Positions 27,588 through 36,670 of a stretch of 64,000 nt of DNA are shown one piece after another. This DNA comes from Psychrobacter sp. UBA3962 (GTDB taxonomy: Bacteria > Pseudomonadota > Gammaproteobacteria > Pseudomonadales > Moraxellaceae), in contig NZ_DGDC01000033.1 of assembly GCF_002385225.1 (NCBI RefSeq), positions 1 through 64,000 of the forward strand. The letters are read 5' to 3'. The notes under the pieces were generated by a model. It was not told where the DNA came from, made no database searches, and saw nothing but the letters and a program-made list of their open reading frames with translations. Position 1 is the first letter of the stretch. Each line of letters opens with the position of its first letter. The position numbers and the translations under genes were made by a program.

Positions 27588-30011
27588 CTAGAACGTACTA
27601 CCAATCTGGAATTGTACTTCTTCAGTCTTATCACCCTCTTTATCACCAAATGGCTTAGCATAGCTTAAAGAGATAGGCCCAATCGGGGTAAACCAAGTAA
27701 TACCCGCACCGGCACTGTATCTGAAGTCATTGTCTTGCGTTAATAGCGGCGTACCACCAGCCGTCTCGGTAAACTTACCAGTGTCTTTGTTAAACTCAAC
27801 TATTTTGTCTTCTTTATCGGTAGTATCAAATACTTGACCACCTTCTACGAATAACACCGGACGTACTTGATCGGCCCAATCGCCTTTAAATGGCATAGGT
27901 AGAATTAGCTCCGCACCAACGGTTGCCAAAGCGTTACCACCCACCTCTTCGTAAAACTTATACTGATTTTCGTCATCTAAGTTTGAGAAAGATGGAGAAA
28001 TAGGACCTAGACTAGAAGACTCATAACCTCGAACCGAGCCATAACCCCCAGCATAGAAGTTTTCATAGAAAGGCAGGTCATTACCATAACCAAGCTTAGC
28101 ATAGCCACGAGCAACGAAATCTTTCGCTAAAGGATAGTAATAGTTACCTCTATAGATTAGCTTCTGGTAAGTCTGATCACCAAACCCTAAGGTAGCATTA
28201 ACCGTATGGCTCATCCCTTTAGTAGGGAACACAGGACGATCTAGCGTATTGTACTCCCACCCTAATTCAAGGTTATAGGTATTATAATCATTATTGAACT
28301 GATAAGAAGAGTTGTCCTTATCATAGGTGCCATCTTCTTTTAACAGATCATAAGCGTTAGAAAGACCTAAATAGCGTCCGCCTTTTACTTCTGTATTGTC
28401 GTAGTTGAAACCAGCACTAATACGCTTGGTTTCATCAATTGGATAACTATAGTTTAAATTAGCACCATAAGAATCTAAAACGTATTCACTAACGTTACGA
28501 TCATCAAGTTTGGTTTTTCTATAGTAACCACTGATCCCTTGTGATACCCCGTTTTCAGTAAAGTACGGGTCGGTGAAACCTAAACTATACGAATCTCGAG
28601 TTTGAGAACGAGCTAAAGCGGCATTAACGCGGTTACCCGTCCCCATGAAGTTTCTTTGACTGAAGTCAAGCTGGAAAGTGACCCCACCACTTTGCGAATA
28701 ACCGGCAGCGATGGTTGAGCTCCCTGAAGGCTGTTCTTCAACACTGATGTTGACATCCACTTGGTCTGGTGTATTGGGAACTGGCTTCACATCAACATTA
28801 ACTGCTTTGAAAAAACCAGTACGCATTAGGCGCACACGTGAGTTTTGAATTTTCTCACTAGAAGCCAACGCCCCTTCCAACTGACGCATCTCACGGCGCA
28901 GTACTTCATCTTCAGTCTTGGTGTTACCGGTAAAGTTAATACGGCGCACATAGACAGGACGGGCAGGATCGATAAAGTAATCGATGTCTACCGTTTTGGT
29001 CTCATCATTAATGCGAGGAACAGGACGAACTTGGGCAAAATAATAGCCATCATCGCCATATTGATTTTTTAGGGCACTAGTAGAGGCTTCTAATTTGGCT
29101 TGAGAGAACTGCTCACCTGGCTTGAAGGAGATACTTTGTGCCAGCTGTTGCTTGTCATAATTTGGGTTGCCTAAGAAGTTGGTCTCACCAAACTTATACT
29201 GCTCCCCTTCGGTCACGCTTACTTCAATAAACACTTTGTCTTTTGAGTCATTGATATTCAAAATGGCATTATCAACACTAAAGTTAACGAAGCCTTCGTT
29301 CATATACATTGACTTTAGGTTCTCTAAGCTGGCTGCTAACTTCTCTTTGGCATAGCGGTCTGACTTAGAAAGCAGACGGGTCCAAGAAGTTTCTTTTACC
29401 GCAAATACATCTTTGATGTCTTCATCACTAAAGTGCTTGTTACCGATGACGTTAATATCAACCACTTTAGCGGCCTTACCTTCAATAAAGCGTACTGTCA
29501 GCTTTACGCGGTTACCGTCTAAAAGCTGTTGATCTACCTCGATATCACTGTTGTAGTAGCCTTGGCCAATATACTGCTGTTGTAGCTCGTTGGCCACGTT
29601 TTGCACCGTTGACTGCTTTAAGACGCTACCTACAGAGATACCAGCGTATTTAAGACCTTCTTCTAAGCCCTCTTTTGGAATAAGCTTGTTGCCCTCGAAG
29701 TTCACTTCAGCAACGATAGGGCGCTCTACTACATAATAAGTCAAACGTCCATTTTCGTTTTTAGCTTGAATGTTAGCGAAGTCACCAGTGGCATATAAAG
29801 CTTGGATACTGTTAGCTAAATCTTGATCGGTTACCGTCTCACCCACATTGGTAGTAAGCAAAGGATATAAGCTTTCCGGAGTTAAACGTTGCAGACCCAC
29901 AAATTGGACGTCGGTTACTACAGCATCCGCTGCTTGCGCCGATACGGCCATAATTGCTGCAAATGCAGGCACTGCTATTAGTTGTGACATTTTAAATAAA
30001 GACGTTTGCAT
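27588..30011 (-). CDS. bamA: Outer membrane protein assembly factor BamA
   Basis: BamA is the central pore of the machinery that inserts beta-barrel proteins into the outer membrane. From the ATG at 30011 the protein is 807 residues, with a signal peptide ending AQAADA. Five POTRA domains follow, starting VVTDVQFVGLQRL, and the C-terminal barrel carries the conserved lid-lock motif in GGYGSVRGYESSS and ends in a phenylalanine, as is typical for outer-membrane proteins. The frame is open to a GTG at 30074, but that would add 21 residues before the signal peptide and has no ribosome binding site. It is downstream of rseP in the envelope cluster. Confidence 0.96.
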   Translation of the reverse strand: MQTSLFKMSQLIAVPAFAAIMAVSAQAADAVVTDVQFVGLQRLTPESLYPLLTTNVGETVTDQDLANSIQALYATGDFANIQAKNENGRLTYYVVERPIVAEVNFEGNKLIPKEGLEEGLKYAGISVGSVLKQSTVQNVANELQQQYIGQGYYNSDIEVDQQLLDGNRVKLTVRFIEGKAAKVVDINVIGNKHFSDEDIKDVFAVKETSWTRLLSKSDRYAKEKLAASLENLKSMYMNEGFVNFSVDNAILNINDSKDKVFIEVSVTEGEQYKFGETNFLGNPNYDKQQLAQSISFKPGEQFSQAKLEASTSALKNQYGDDGYYFAQVRPVPRINDETKTVDIDYFIDPARPVYVRRINFTGNTKTEDEVLRREMRQLEGALASSEKIQNSRVRLMRTGFFKAVNVDVKPVPNTPDQVDVNISVEEQPSGSSTIAAGYSQSGGVTFQLDFSQRNFMGTGNRVNAALARSQTRDSYSLGFTDPYFTENGVSQGISGYYRKTKLDDRNVSEYVLDSYGANLNYSYPIDETKRISAGFNYDNTEVKGGRYLGLSNAYDLLKEDGTYDKDNSSYQFNNDYNTYNLELGWEYNTLDRPVFPTKGMSHTVNATLGFGDQTYQKLIYRGNYYYPLAKDFVARGYAKLGYGNDLPFYENFYAGGYGSVRGYESSSLGPISPSFSNLDDENQYKFYEEVGGNALATVGAELILPMPFKGDWADQVRPVLFVEGGQVFDTTDKEDKIVEFNKDTGKFTETAGGTPLLTQDNDFRYSAGAGITWFTPIGPISLSYAKPFGDKEGDKTEEVQFQIGSTF

Positions 30012-30187
30012 ACATACAATCCGTGATTCAAAGAACGTGCTAAAAGTAAGGGGGTTTAATAACTTGTCTTTCACTATGCTTATAGTGAATTAGTGAGCTT
30101 ATTTCTATTTTATAAAAGTAAAAGGCGGGGCTTAGTGTTATGCCTACCTCGAGTATCAACCCGAAATACCGCCTTACTTACATTAAG

Positions 30188-30221
30188 TCTATTAAAGCAT
30201 TAAATCTATTAAAGCATTAAA
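30188..30221. repeat. Short tandem repeat, 17-bp unit
   Basis: The 17-mer TCTATTAAAGCATTAAA occurs twice head to tail (30188-30204 and 30205-30221), flanked by partial copies on both sides. It lies in the gap between rseP and bamA. The number of units may vary between strains. Confidence 0.8.
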
Positions 30222-30363
30222 CCTATTAGGTTAATCCAAAATAACTTTAGGTCATTATCAAGATTATTATAAAAAATCTAGACCTTAGGGGAAGAGACTC
30301 CCCTATTTTTAGATACAAGCAACTATTTAAAGCTATTAAATTAATAAAATCCAGTATTTTTGT
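30222..30363. other. Rest of the gap between rseP and bamA
   Basis: The whole gap (30012-30363) is 352 bp and AT-rich. Beyond the tandem repeat it holds an AAGGCGG/CCGCCTT pairing near 30120-30176 with a long loop. It probably contains a separate bamA promoter, but none stands out. Confidence 0.4.
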
Positions 30364-31815
30364 TTAAAAATAACGACTAAAGTCATTAGTTATGGCCAAA
30401 ATCATAAAGCCAAGAAGCAGCAGGAAGCCAAGATTAAAGCCAACAATCTGCATTCTTTCTGAGACCGGTCTGCCTCGAATCAGTTCTATAAAATAATATA
30501 ATAAATGCCCCCCATCTAAAACAGGAATGGGCAATAAGTTCAGTACGGCAAGGCTTAGGCTAATAATACCGGCATTGGCCAATACTTGCTCCCAGCTAAT
30601 CTCGAAGCTTTGCTTACTGATAACTGCAATTGTGATCGGACCTGATAGGTTGTCTAATCCCACTTTACCTGTGATCATTTTACCCATCGAGTTTAGGGTC
30701 ATGGTCGCCAGTTGACCGGTTTTAGCAAAAGCTTTACCGATAGCAGTAATAGGGTCGTAGGATACCATCGTTTTGTAGTCCTCTGGTACTACAATCTCAA
30801 TAGGAGCAATACCCGCCCCAATCTGACCATACTGCTGACCCGCTGGACCTTTTTTACCCTGAGGCATAATTTGCAACTGAACTTCACGGCTTTGACCTTG
30901 CTCATTTTTTCTAATCACTGTGAAATTAAGCAAGGTTTCAGGATTGTCCCTGATAATACGGGTAACCATTAACCAGTCTTCTACCGGCTCCCCATTAATA
31001 GCAACAATCTTATCACCGACCTTCATGCCCTGACGTATAGCAGCCCCTTCTTCTGATAACTGCCCTATCACCGGCTCAACCTTAGGTTGCCAAGGCAGTA
31101 TTCCCAAGCTGGTTAGCGTGTCTTTGCCAGATTGTGTGCCCTGCATAAAGTTATTAATCGGAACAGCTACTTCACTGCTTTGGGCATAAACTGAAGAGGC
31201 TTTTTCCGTAGCAGAGACGTTGGCTGAGCCCTCTGGGTTTCCTGCTACTTGTTGCAGCGCAAGAGAGACGGTGCCCGTCTCTCCCATACGATCAGCCAGA
31301 CGATAGTTAATCTCTTCCCAGGTCTGTACTTTATGACCATCAACCGCAACAATTTTATCCCCTTTGGGTAAATTCACTGTGGCCGCTGGTGTCTCAGGCA
31401 AAATTGATCCAATACGGGTATTTAGCTGCTCGCTGGGCACCAAAAACAGCACCCAAAATAAGGCGATAGCAATGACGAAATTCATCAAGGGGCCGGCGGC
31501 AACAATGGCGATCTTCTTCAAAGGATGCTGATTGTTAAAAGCCAAATGCTTCTCTTCTTCAGGCACTGGCCCTTCTCGTTCATCAAGCATTTTCACATAG
31601 CCGCCTAGCGGTAAGGCGGAGATGCGATAATCAGTGCCAGTCTTTTTATTGGTCCAACTGGCAAGCTTAGGACCAAATCCGATGGAATAAGTTAGCACTT
31701 TAACCCCACATATGCGGGCCACAATATAGTGCCCCCACTCATGTAGTGCTACTAATGGTCCTAAAATAGCCGCAAAAGCAAGAAGGAATAGAGCCAATGT
31801 CATTAACTGCGACAT
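30364..31815 (-). CDS. rseP: Site-2 intramembrane zinc metalloprotease RseP
   Basis: RseP cleaves membrane-embedded anti-sigma factors and remnant signal peptides within the inner membrane. The zinc motif HEWGH is at residues 25-29 in the first hydrophobic segment, and the second catalytic motif is in LLPIPVLDGGHLLYY near the C terminus. Two PDZ domains lie between (AATVNLPKGDKIVAVDG and AAIRQGMKVGDKIVAINGEP). The 483-residue length is slightly above average, with a serine-rich insertion near residues 190-225. Its start overlaps the end of dxr by 13 bp, indicating translational coupling. Confidence 0.96.
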   Translation of the reverse strand: MSQLMTLALFLLAFAAILGPLVALHEWGHYIVARICGVKVLTYSIGFGPKLASWTNKKTGTDYRISALPLGGYVKMLDEREGPVPEEEKHLAFNNQHPLKKIAIVAAGPLMNFVIAIALFWVLFLVPSEQLNTRIGSILPETPAATVNLPKGDKIVAVDGHKVQTWEEINYRLADRMGETGTVSLALQQVAGNPEGSANVSATEKASSVYAQSSEVAVPINNFMQGTQSGKDTLTSLGILPWQPKVEPVIGQLSEEGAAIRQGMKVGDKIVAINGEPVEDWLMVTRIIRDNPETLLNFTVIRKNEQGQSREVQLQIMPQGKKGPAGQQYGQIGAGIAPIEIVVPEDYKTMVSYDPITAIGKAFAKTGQLATMTLNSMGKMITGKVGLDNLSGPITIAVISKQSFEISWEQVLANAGIISLSLAVLNLLPIPVLDGGHLLYYFIELIRGRPVSERMQIVGFNLGFLLLLGFMILAITNDFSRYF

Positions 31816-33047
31816 TTTTCTACCTCTTGTTGAGCTTGAATCCTAGCTAATTTATCTATAGTTAAAATATCCTCTAAGGTTTTAATATCACCACTAAAGC
31901 TATCTGTCTCATCTTTTTTATTAGATGTAACAGAATCTTGCTGATGCATAGTGTCCAATACTCGGCCATTAATCAAGGCAATATCGGTTAAAGAAACTTG
32001 CTCTTTTATAAACGCTTCTACTGCAACTTCATTGGCCGCGTTTAAGGCAATGGTCGCGGCCTGCCCAGACTGCATGGCTTCTCTGGCTAATTTTAGACAA
32101 GCAAATTTCTGTAAATCAGGCTTAATAAATTCCAGTGCTGATAATTGATATAAATCTAAAGACTTAACCCCAGCACTAATACGATTTGGATAGGCCAAAG
32201 CATGAGCAATTGGGGTACGCATATCAGGACTACCCATTTGCGCCAAGAAGCTACCGTCGCAGTATTCAACCATCGAATGGATAATACTTTGTGGATGGAT
32301 AACCACATTGATTTGCGACTCGTCCAGATCAAACAAATGACAGGCTTCAATCAGCTCAAGTCCCTTATTCATCATAGTCGCAGAGTCTACTGATATTTTT
32401 TGACCCATAGACCAGTTGGGGTGCTTAACTGCTTCACTGACACTAGCGCTCTGCATCTGCTCCCAACTTTTATGTAAAAAAGGTCCGCCAGAAGCCGTCA
32501 ACCACAGCTTTTTGATACCGTAGCAAGCATTATGAATGTGAGTATTTTTTTGCTGTACTTCAGCAGGCAGACACTGGAAGATGGCATTGTGTTCTGAATC
32601 TAAAGGCAATAAGGTAGCCCCATTATCTCGAACTGCCTGCATCATCAGACTGCCGGCCATGACCAAAGCCTCTTTGTTCGCTAACAAAATACGCTTACCC
32701 GCTTTGGCAGCGGTTAAAGTTGAAGCCAGTCCTGCCGCACCCACAATGGCAGCCACCACGGTATCAACCTCAGTATCTGCTGCGATATCATCTAGACCCG
32801 CTTGACCCCCTACCACATCACAGACGAGGTTGGCTTGCTGTAATCGTGAAGCAAAATCCTCTACCTTGTCTTCAGGCACAGCCACTCTACTCGGTTGAAA
32901 CTTCTGACACAGCTCAAAGAGCTTATCCAATCGACCATGACCTGATAGCGCATAAACCTGATAGTTTTGGGGATGGTCAGCCAATATTGATAAAGTACTG
33001 TCGCCAATAGATCCGGTGGCGCCGAGGACAGCGATGCGTTGGGTCAT
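31803..33047 (-). CDS. dxr: 1-deoxy-D-xylulose 5-phosphate reductoisomerase Dxr (IspC)
   Basis: This NADPH-dependent enzyme makes methylerythritol phosphate, the committed step of the non-mevalonate isoprenoid pathway. Motifs are VLGATGSIGDSTL (NADPH binding), LLANKEALVMAG, LPLDSEHNAIFQCL and GKQKISVDSATMMNKGLE-type metal-binding sequence, here MGQKISVDSATMMNKGLE. At 414 residues it is a little long because of a charged insertion near the C terminus. An AAGG ribosome binding site precedes the ATG. It overlaps rseP by 13 bp, and its product pathway supplies the substrate for UppS nearby. Confidence 0.97.
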   Translation of the reverse strand: MTQRIAVLGATGSIGDSTLSILADHPQNYQVYALSGHGRLDKLFELCQKFQPSRVAVPEDKVEDFASRLQQANLVCDVVGGQAGLDDIAADTEVDTVVAAIVGAAGLASTLTAAKAGKRILLANKEALVMAGSLMMQAVRDNGATLLPLDSEHNAIFQCLPAEVQQKNTHIHNACYGIKKLWLTASGGPFLHKSWEQMQSASVSEAVKHPNWSMGQKISVDSATMMNKGLELIEACHLFDLDESQINVVIHPQSIIHSMVEYCDGSFLAQMGSPDMRTPIAHALAYPNRISAGVKSLDLYQLSALEFIKPDLQKFACLKLAREAMQSGQAATIALNAANEVAVEAFIKEQVSLTDIALINGRVLDTMHQQDSVTSNKKDETDSFSGDIKTLEDILTIDKLARIQAQQEVEKCRS

Positions 33048-33165
33048 AACTTACCTTTTAAACCATTGCTAGTTTTTATATAAAATAATAATGATGATGG
33101 GTGTTTTTTTAAAAATTAATAGCTTAGAGCTAAGTTTATGCTGCTTTAAGCTATATCGGTTTAAT

Positions 33166-33975
33166 CTATATCGTTATAAAGCCAAAGTATTGTAAGGCCC
33201 AAAAACCCAAAGCAAAAATTGGCGTGGCGGATAATAAAGAATCAATGCGATCTAATACCCCACCATGTCCTGGTAAAATAGTACCAGAGTCTTTGACCCC
33301 TGCACGACGCTTCAGCATAGACTCAAATAAATCACCCAGTACTGAGGCTAAGATAGTCACCAAAGAAAGTAGAACAAATAAAACCAGCTGCATACCCGTG
33401 TATTCAAGCATAAATAAGCTGATACCTATTACCACGGCCAGTCCGGTTGCTAGCCCTCCCATTAGACCTTCCACACTCTTATTGGGTGAAACATTAGGAG
33501 ACATTTTGCGTTTACCAAACTTACGACCCACAAAGTACGCCCCACTATCGGCACACCAGACCAATAAGAACACATACATCAACCACCAAGCAGACAATTG
33601 CCACAGATAGAACATGGCACTAATGGCCGCAGTTAAAATAACAATACCCATTACCGATAAGCGCTGGCCATACCAGTTTGTGGAGGTAGGGAATTTAGTG
33701 ACCCAAGACAATGCCATTAACCAAATGACAATAGCAGCAGCCCACCAAGCAGGCCAGGTGACAGGAAGCAGTAAGGTAGTCATGGTAACGGCAAATACCA
33801 ATACCACAAATAAAGAGGGGGCACGCCACTTTGGCATTAGCTTGGTCCACTCATGGGAAGCTATTATTATCCCAGTGGCCAATAAAGGGATGAACAGATA
33901 AGGCGTATCACTAGCAAATAGTGCGACTCCCACAATCAAGACCAAGATTAAAGCCGTCTTAATGCGTATCCACAT
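33166..33975 (-). CDS. cdsA: Phosphatidate cytidylyltransferase CdsA
   Basis: CdsA makes CDP-diacylglycerol from phosphatidate and CTP, the branch point of phospholipid synthesis. It is an integral inner-membrane protein with about eight hydrophobic segments. The family signature is near the C terminus: SMLKRRAGVKDSGTILPGHG followed by GVLDRIDSLL, with SPNKSVEGLMGG upstream. The ATG at 33975 is used because a GAGGG ribosome binding site precedes it; a GTG at 33984 is too close to that site. It lies between uppS and dxr, the order known from Pseudomonas and Acinetobacter. Confidence 0.95.
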   Translation of the reverse strand: MWIRIKTALILVLIVGVALFASDTPYLFIPLLATGIIIASHEWTKLMPKWRAPSLFVVLVFAVTMTTLLLPVTWPAWWAAAIVIWLMALSWVTKFPTSTNWYGQRLSVMGIVILTAAISAMFYLWQLSAWWLMYVFLLVWCADSGAYFVGRKFGKRKMSPNVSPNKSVEGLMGGLATGLAVVIGISLFMLEYTGMQLVLFVLLSLVTILASVLGDLFESMLKRRAGVKDSGTILPGHGGVLDRIDSLLSATPIFALGFWALQYFGFITI

Positions 33976-34039
33976 ACTAGGCACCCTCTTTTATTTTTAT
34001 TCATGTAATTTAAAGAAACGTGCTTGTGAAGCCCAAGCC

Positions 34040-34810
34040 CTACGTTTCTGACTCAATTTGTTCACTGGTTTTACCAAATCGGCGCTGACGACGTGAGAAT
34101 TCAAACATCATCTCATTTAACTCTTTGGCAGCGAAATCTGGCCATAAAGTATTGGTGAAAAATAGCTCAGCATAGGCTGATTGCCATAATAAGAAGTTTG
34201 AAATTCGGTATTCACCACCGGTACGGATAAGCATATCTACATCTGGCAAATCCGCTAGCTGAACTTGACCCCCTAAAGCCTCGACTGTTAACTGCTCGGC
34301 GCTCATCTCACCTTGTTCAATTTTTTTAGCAAGTTGTTGGGCGGCATTGGCAATATCCCACTGCCCACCATAACTGATAGCAATTACCAAAGTCATTGCC
34401 TTATGGTCCGCTGTCTCTGCTTCAGCATCGGCCATCTGTTCTTGTAGTTCTGGACTTAACTGGCTTCTATCCCCAATGAATCTTAAACAAATATTGTACT
34501 TCTTCATACGCGGCAACTGCTCACTGATGGTCGCAGAAAGCAGTCGCATCAGTAGCGCCACTTCATCGGCTGGACGTTGCCAATTCTCACTTGAGAAGGC
34601 AAAAACAGTTAACACCTCAATGCCCACAGCCACACAATACTCTACCAAAGGGTCTAAAGATTCTTTACCCGCAATATGGCCCTGACCTTTGGCCATGCCA
34701 TGCGCTTTAGCATAGCGGTTATTGCCATCCATAATTATGGCAATGTGCTTTGGTAACACCGGGGGGATAGGCAAGGAATCGTAAGCGTTTGAGGTTTGTG
34801 GCTCAGTCAT
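34040..34810 (-). CDS. uppS: Undecaprenyl diphosphate synthase UppS (IspU)
   Basis: This cytoplasmic cis-prenyltransferase makes the C55 lipid carrier used for peptidoglycan and O-antigen. The 256-residue protein has the catalytic IIMDGNNRYAKAHG motif with the essential aspartate, SSENWQRP, and the C-terminal substrate-binding DMLIRTGGEYRISNFLLWQ with SAYAELFF. In most family members the first motif reads MDGNGRWA; here the second residues are NR rather than GR, still within known variation. It lies 64 bp before cdsA in the same direction. Confidence 0.96.
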   Translation of the reverse strand: MTEPQTSNAYDSLPIPPVLPKHIAIIMDGNNRYAKAHGMAKGQGHIAGKESLDPLVEYCVAVGIEVLTVFAFSSENWQRPADEVALLMRLLSATISEQLPRMKKYNICLRFIGDRSQLSPELQEQMADAEAETADHKAMTLVIAISYGGQWDIANAAQQLAKKIEQGEMSAEQLTVEALGGQVQLADLPDVDMLIRTGGEYRISNFLLWQSAYAELFFTNTLWPDFAAKELNEMMFEFSRRQRRFGKTSEQIESET

Positions 34811-35014
34811 AATAGTCTTTATCTAGTGTTTTGGGTAGGTTTTGGTCTTATTAGTCTGTATTTATTAACGAGGTATTGTAATACAGACTTAATAAAACCT
34901 TATGATTCAAACCTAGCCTGTCAGCCCTAAATATAGAATATTGAGGGATAGCAGACTAGGCTTGATAGGGCTCACTGACTTATTACTAATTGGCTTTTAA
35001 GCCTATAATCAGTC

Positions 35015-35569
35015 TTATACTTCCATTAGCTCTTTTTCTTTGGCTTCAAGCTTACTGTCGATAGAAGCAATGTATTTATCGGTTAGCTTTTGGATATCAT
35101 CACTGGCACGGCGCTCTTCGTCTTCACTGATTTCTTTTTCTTTCGCCAAGTCTTTTACATCATTCATCATATCGCGGCGGATATTACGCACTGAAACGCG
35201 GCTGTTTTCTGCCTCACCACGCGCAAGTTTCTGCATATCACGACGGGTTTCTTCGGTTAAGGCTGGCATAGGAACACGGATCACGTCTGCAGTCATTGGG
35301 TTTAAGCCTAAGTCCGCTTCACGAATCGCTTTGTCTACTGCTTGCACCATTGAACGTTCAAATGGCTGAACCAATAAAGTGCGAGAATCTTCAACGTTAA
35401 CGCTGGCCACTTGGTTAAGCGGAGTATCTGCGCCATAGTAGTTTACCATTACGCCAGATAACATACCTGGATGAGCACGGCCGGTACGTACTTTACTAAA
35501 AGCATTTTCCAATGCTTCTAGAGATTTCTTCATACGCTCTTCGCCGTCTTTTTTAATGTCATTAATCAT
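35015..35569 (-). CDS. frr: Ribosome recycling factor
   Basis: Frr splits the post-termination ribosome together with EF-G. From the ATG at 35569 the protein has 184 residues, matching the family length of about 185. It begins MINDIKKDGEERMKKSLEAL, with the conserved RTGRAHPGML, the hinge region VTVPALTEETR-like (here VPMPALTEETRRD) and ISEDEERRASDDIQKLTDKY. An AAGGA ribosome binding site precedes this ATG; the frame is open to an upstream start that would add 17 unrelated residues. It follows pyrH, the universal arrangement. Confidence 0.97.
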   Translation of the reverse strand: MINDIKKDGEERMKKSLEALENAFSKVRTGRAHPGMLSGVMVNYYGADTPLNQVASVNVEDSRTLLVQPFERSMVQAVDKAIREADLGLNPMTADVIRVPMPALTEETRRDMQKLARGEAENSRVSVRNIRRDMMNDVKDLAKEKEISEDEERRASDDIQKLTDKYIASIDSKLEAKEKELMEV

Positions 35570-35695
35570 AATTTTTTTCCTTACTCTATAATCAGTTAAC
35601 AATAGATAATCGTTTAACAATACAACGCTATAAATGTCGCGCCAGTCTTATGGCCATAACTAGTCTTGTGCGGCTAGATAGTCTTGCAGAGATAA

Positions 35696-36421
35696 CTAGT
35701 GAAAGACTTTTGTGCCTTCATTTTGACCCATAATAACGTTTAATAACGAGTTGGGTTTATTCATATCAAATACTTGTAAAGGAACGTTGTGCTCACGGCA
35801 TAGAGCAATCGCTGTTAAGTCCATAACGCCTAGCTTTTGCTCTAAGACTTCATCGAAAGTTAAAGCATCATATTTTTTGGCATCATCATGAATACTTGGG
35901 TCTTTGTCGTAAACCCCATCTACTTTGGTCGCCTTGAGGATAACGCCCGCTTCAATTTCAATACCGCGTAGACAAGCAGCAGTATCAGTGGTGAAGAATG
36001 GGTTACCTGTTCCTGCCACAAAGATACAAACATCGCCATTTTTTAGGTAACGAATGGCGTTTCTGCTACTGTAACTCTCAGTAACTTCACCGATAGGTAA
36101 GGCTGACATCAAACGGGTGTTGATGTTACGGCGCTCTAGAGCATCGCGCATTGCTAAACCATTCATAACTGTGGCCAGCATCCCCATTTGGTCCCCGGTT
36201 ACTCGGCCCACCAACCCTTCTTTTTGTAGTTGGCTGCCGCGATATAAGTTACCACCGCCAACAACGATACCTACTTGCACTCCCAAACCACATAAATGAG
36301 CGATGGCTAGGCTCATTTTATCCAGTACAGAAGTATCAATCCCCATACCTTGTCCGCCAGCTAAGGCTTCTCCAGATAGCTTAAGTAAAATACGTGAGTA
36401 CTGCGGGTTTTTATCAGACAT
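35696..36421 (-). CDS. pyrH: Uridylate kinase PyrH
   Basis: PyrH phosphorylates UMP to UDP and is a hexameric bacterial enzyme of the amino acid kinase fold. The 241-residue length is standard. Motifs are ILLKLSGEALAG, VGIVVGGGNLYRG, GDQMGMLATVMNGLAM and the UMP/ATP-site stretch NPFFTTDTAACLRGIE, then KATKVDGVYDKDP. An AAGGTG ribosome binding site precedes the ATG. In many proteobacteria rpsB and tsf lie upstream; here rimO is upstream instead. Confidence 0.97.
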   Translation of the reverse strand: MSDKNPQYSRILLKLSGEALAGGQGMGIDTSVLDKMSLAIAHLCGLGVQVGIVVGGGNLYRGSQLQKEGLVGRVTGDQMGMLATVMNGLAMRDALERRNINTRLMSALPIGEVTESYSSRNAIRYLKNGDVCIFVAGTGNPFFTTDTAACLRGIEIEAGVILKATKVDGVYDKDPSIHDDAKKYDALTFDEVLEQKLGVMDLTAIALCREHNVPLQVFDMNKPNSLLNVIMGQNEGTKVFH

Positions 36422-36670
36422 AAGGCACCTTGCTATATTGTTTGCACTAATTTATTTTCTCTTAACCTGGCTAACCTTTAATTAGTTTGACCATAAATTA
36501 TGACCCAATGATTAAGCACAGCTAAGATGAAATAAATAGCTAAATAAAAAACTAACTAAAAATTAAGCTAAATTCGGTAAAGTTTACCAAAAAACGCTAT
36601 CTGCTTATAGTTCTATTTTGATACTAAGGCCGTCCTTTGCTTTCAAAATCATTATCCCTGAAGAAATTTG

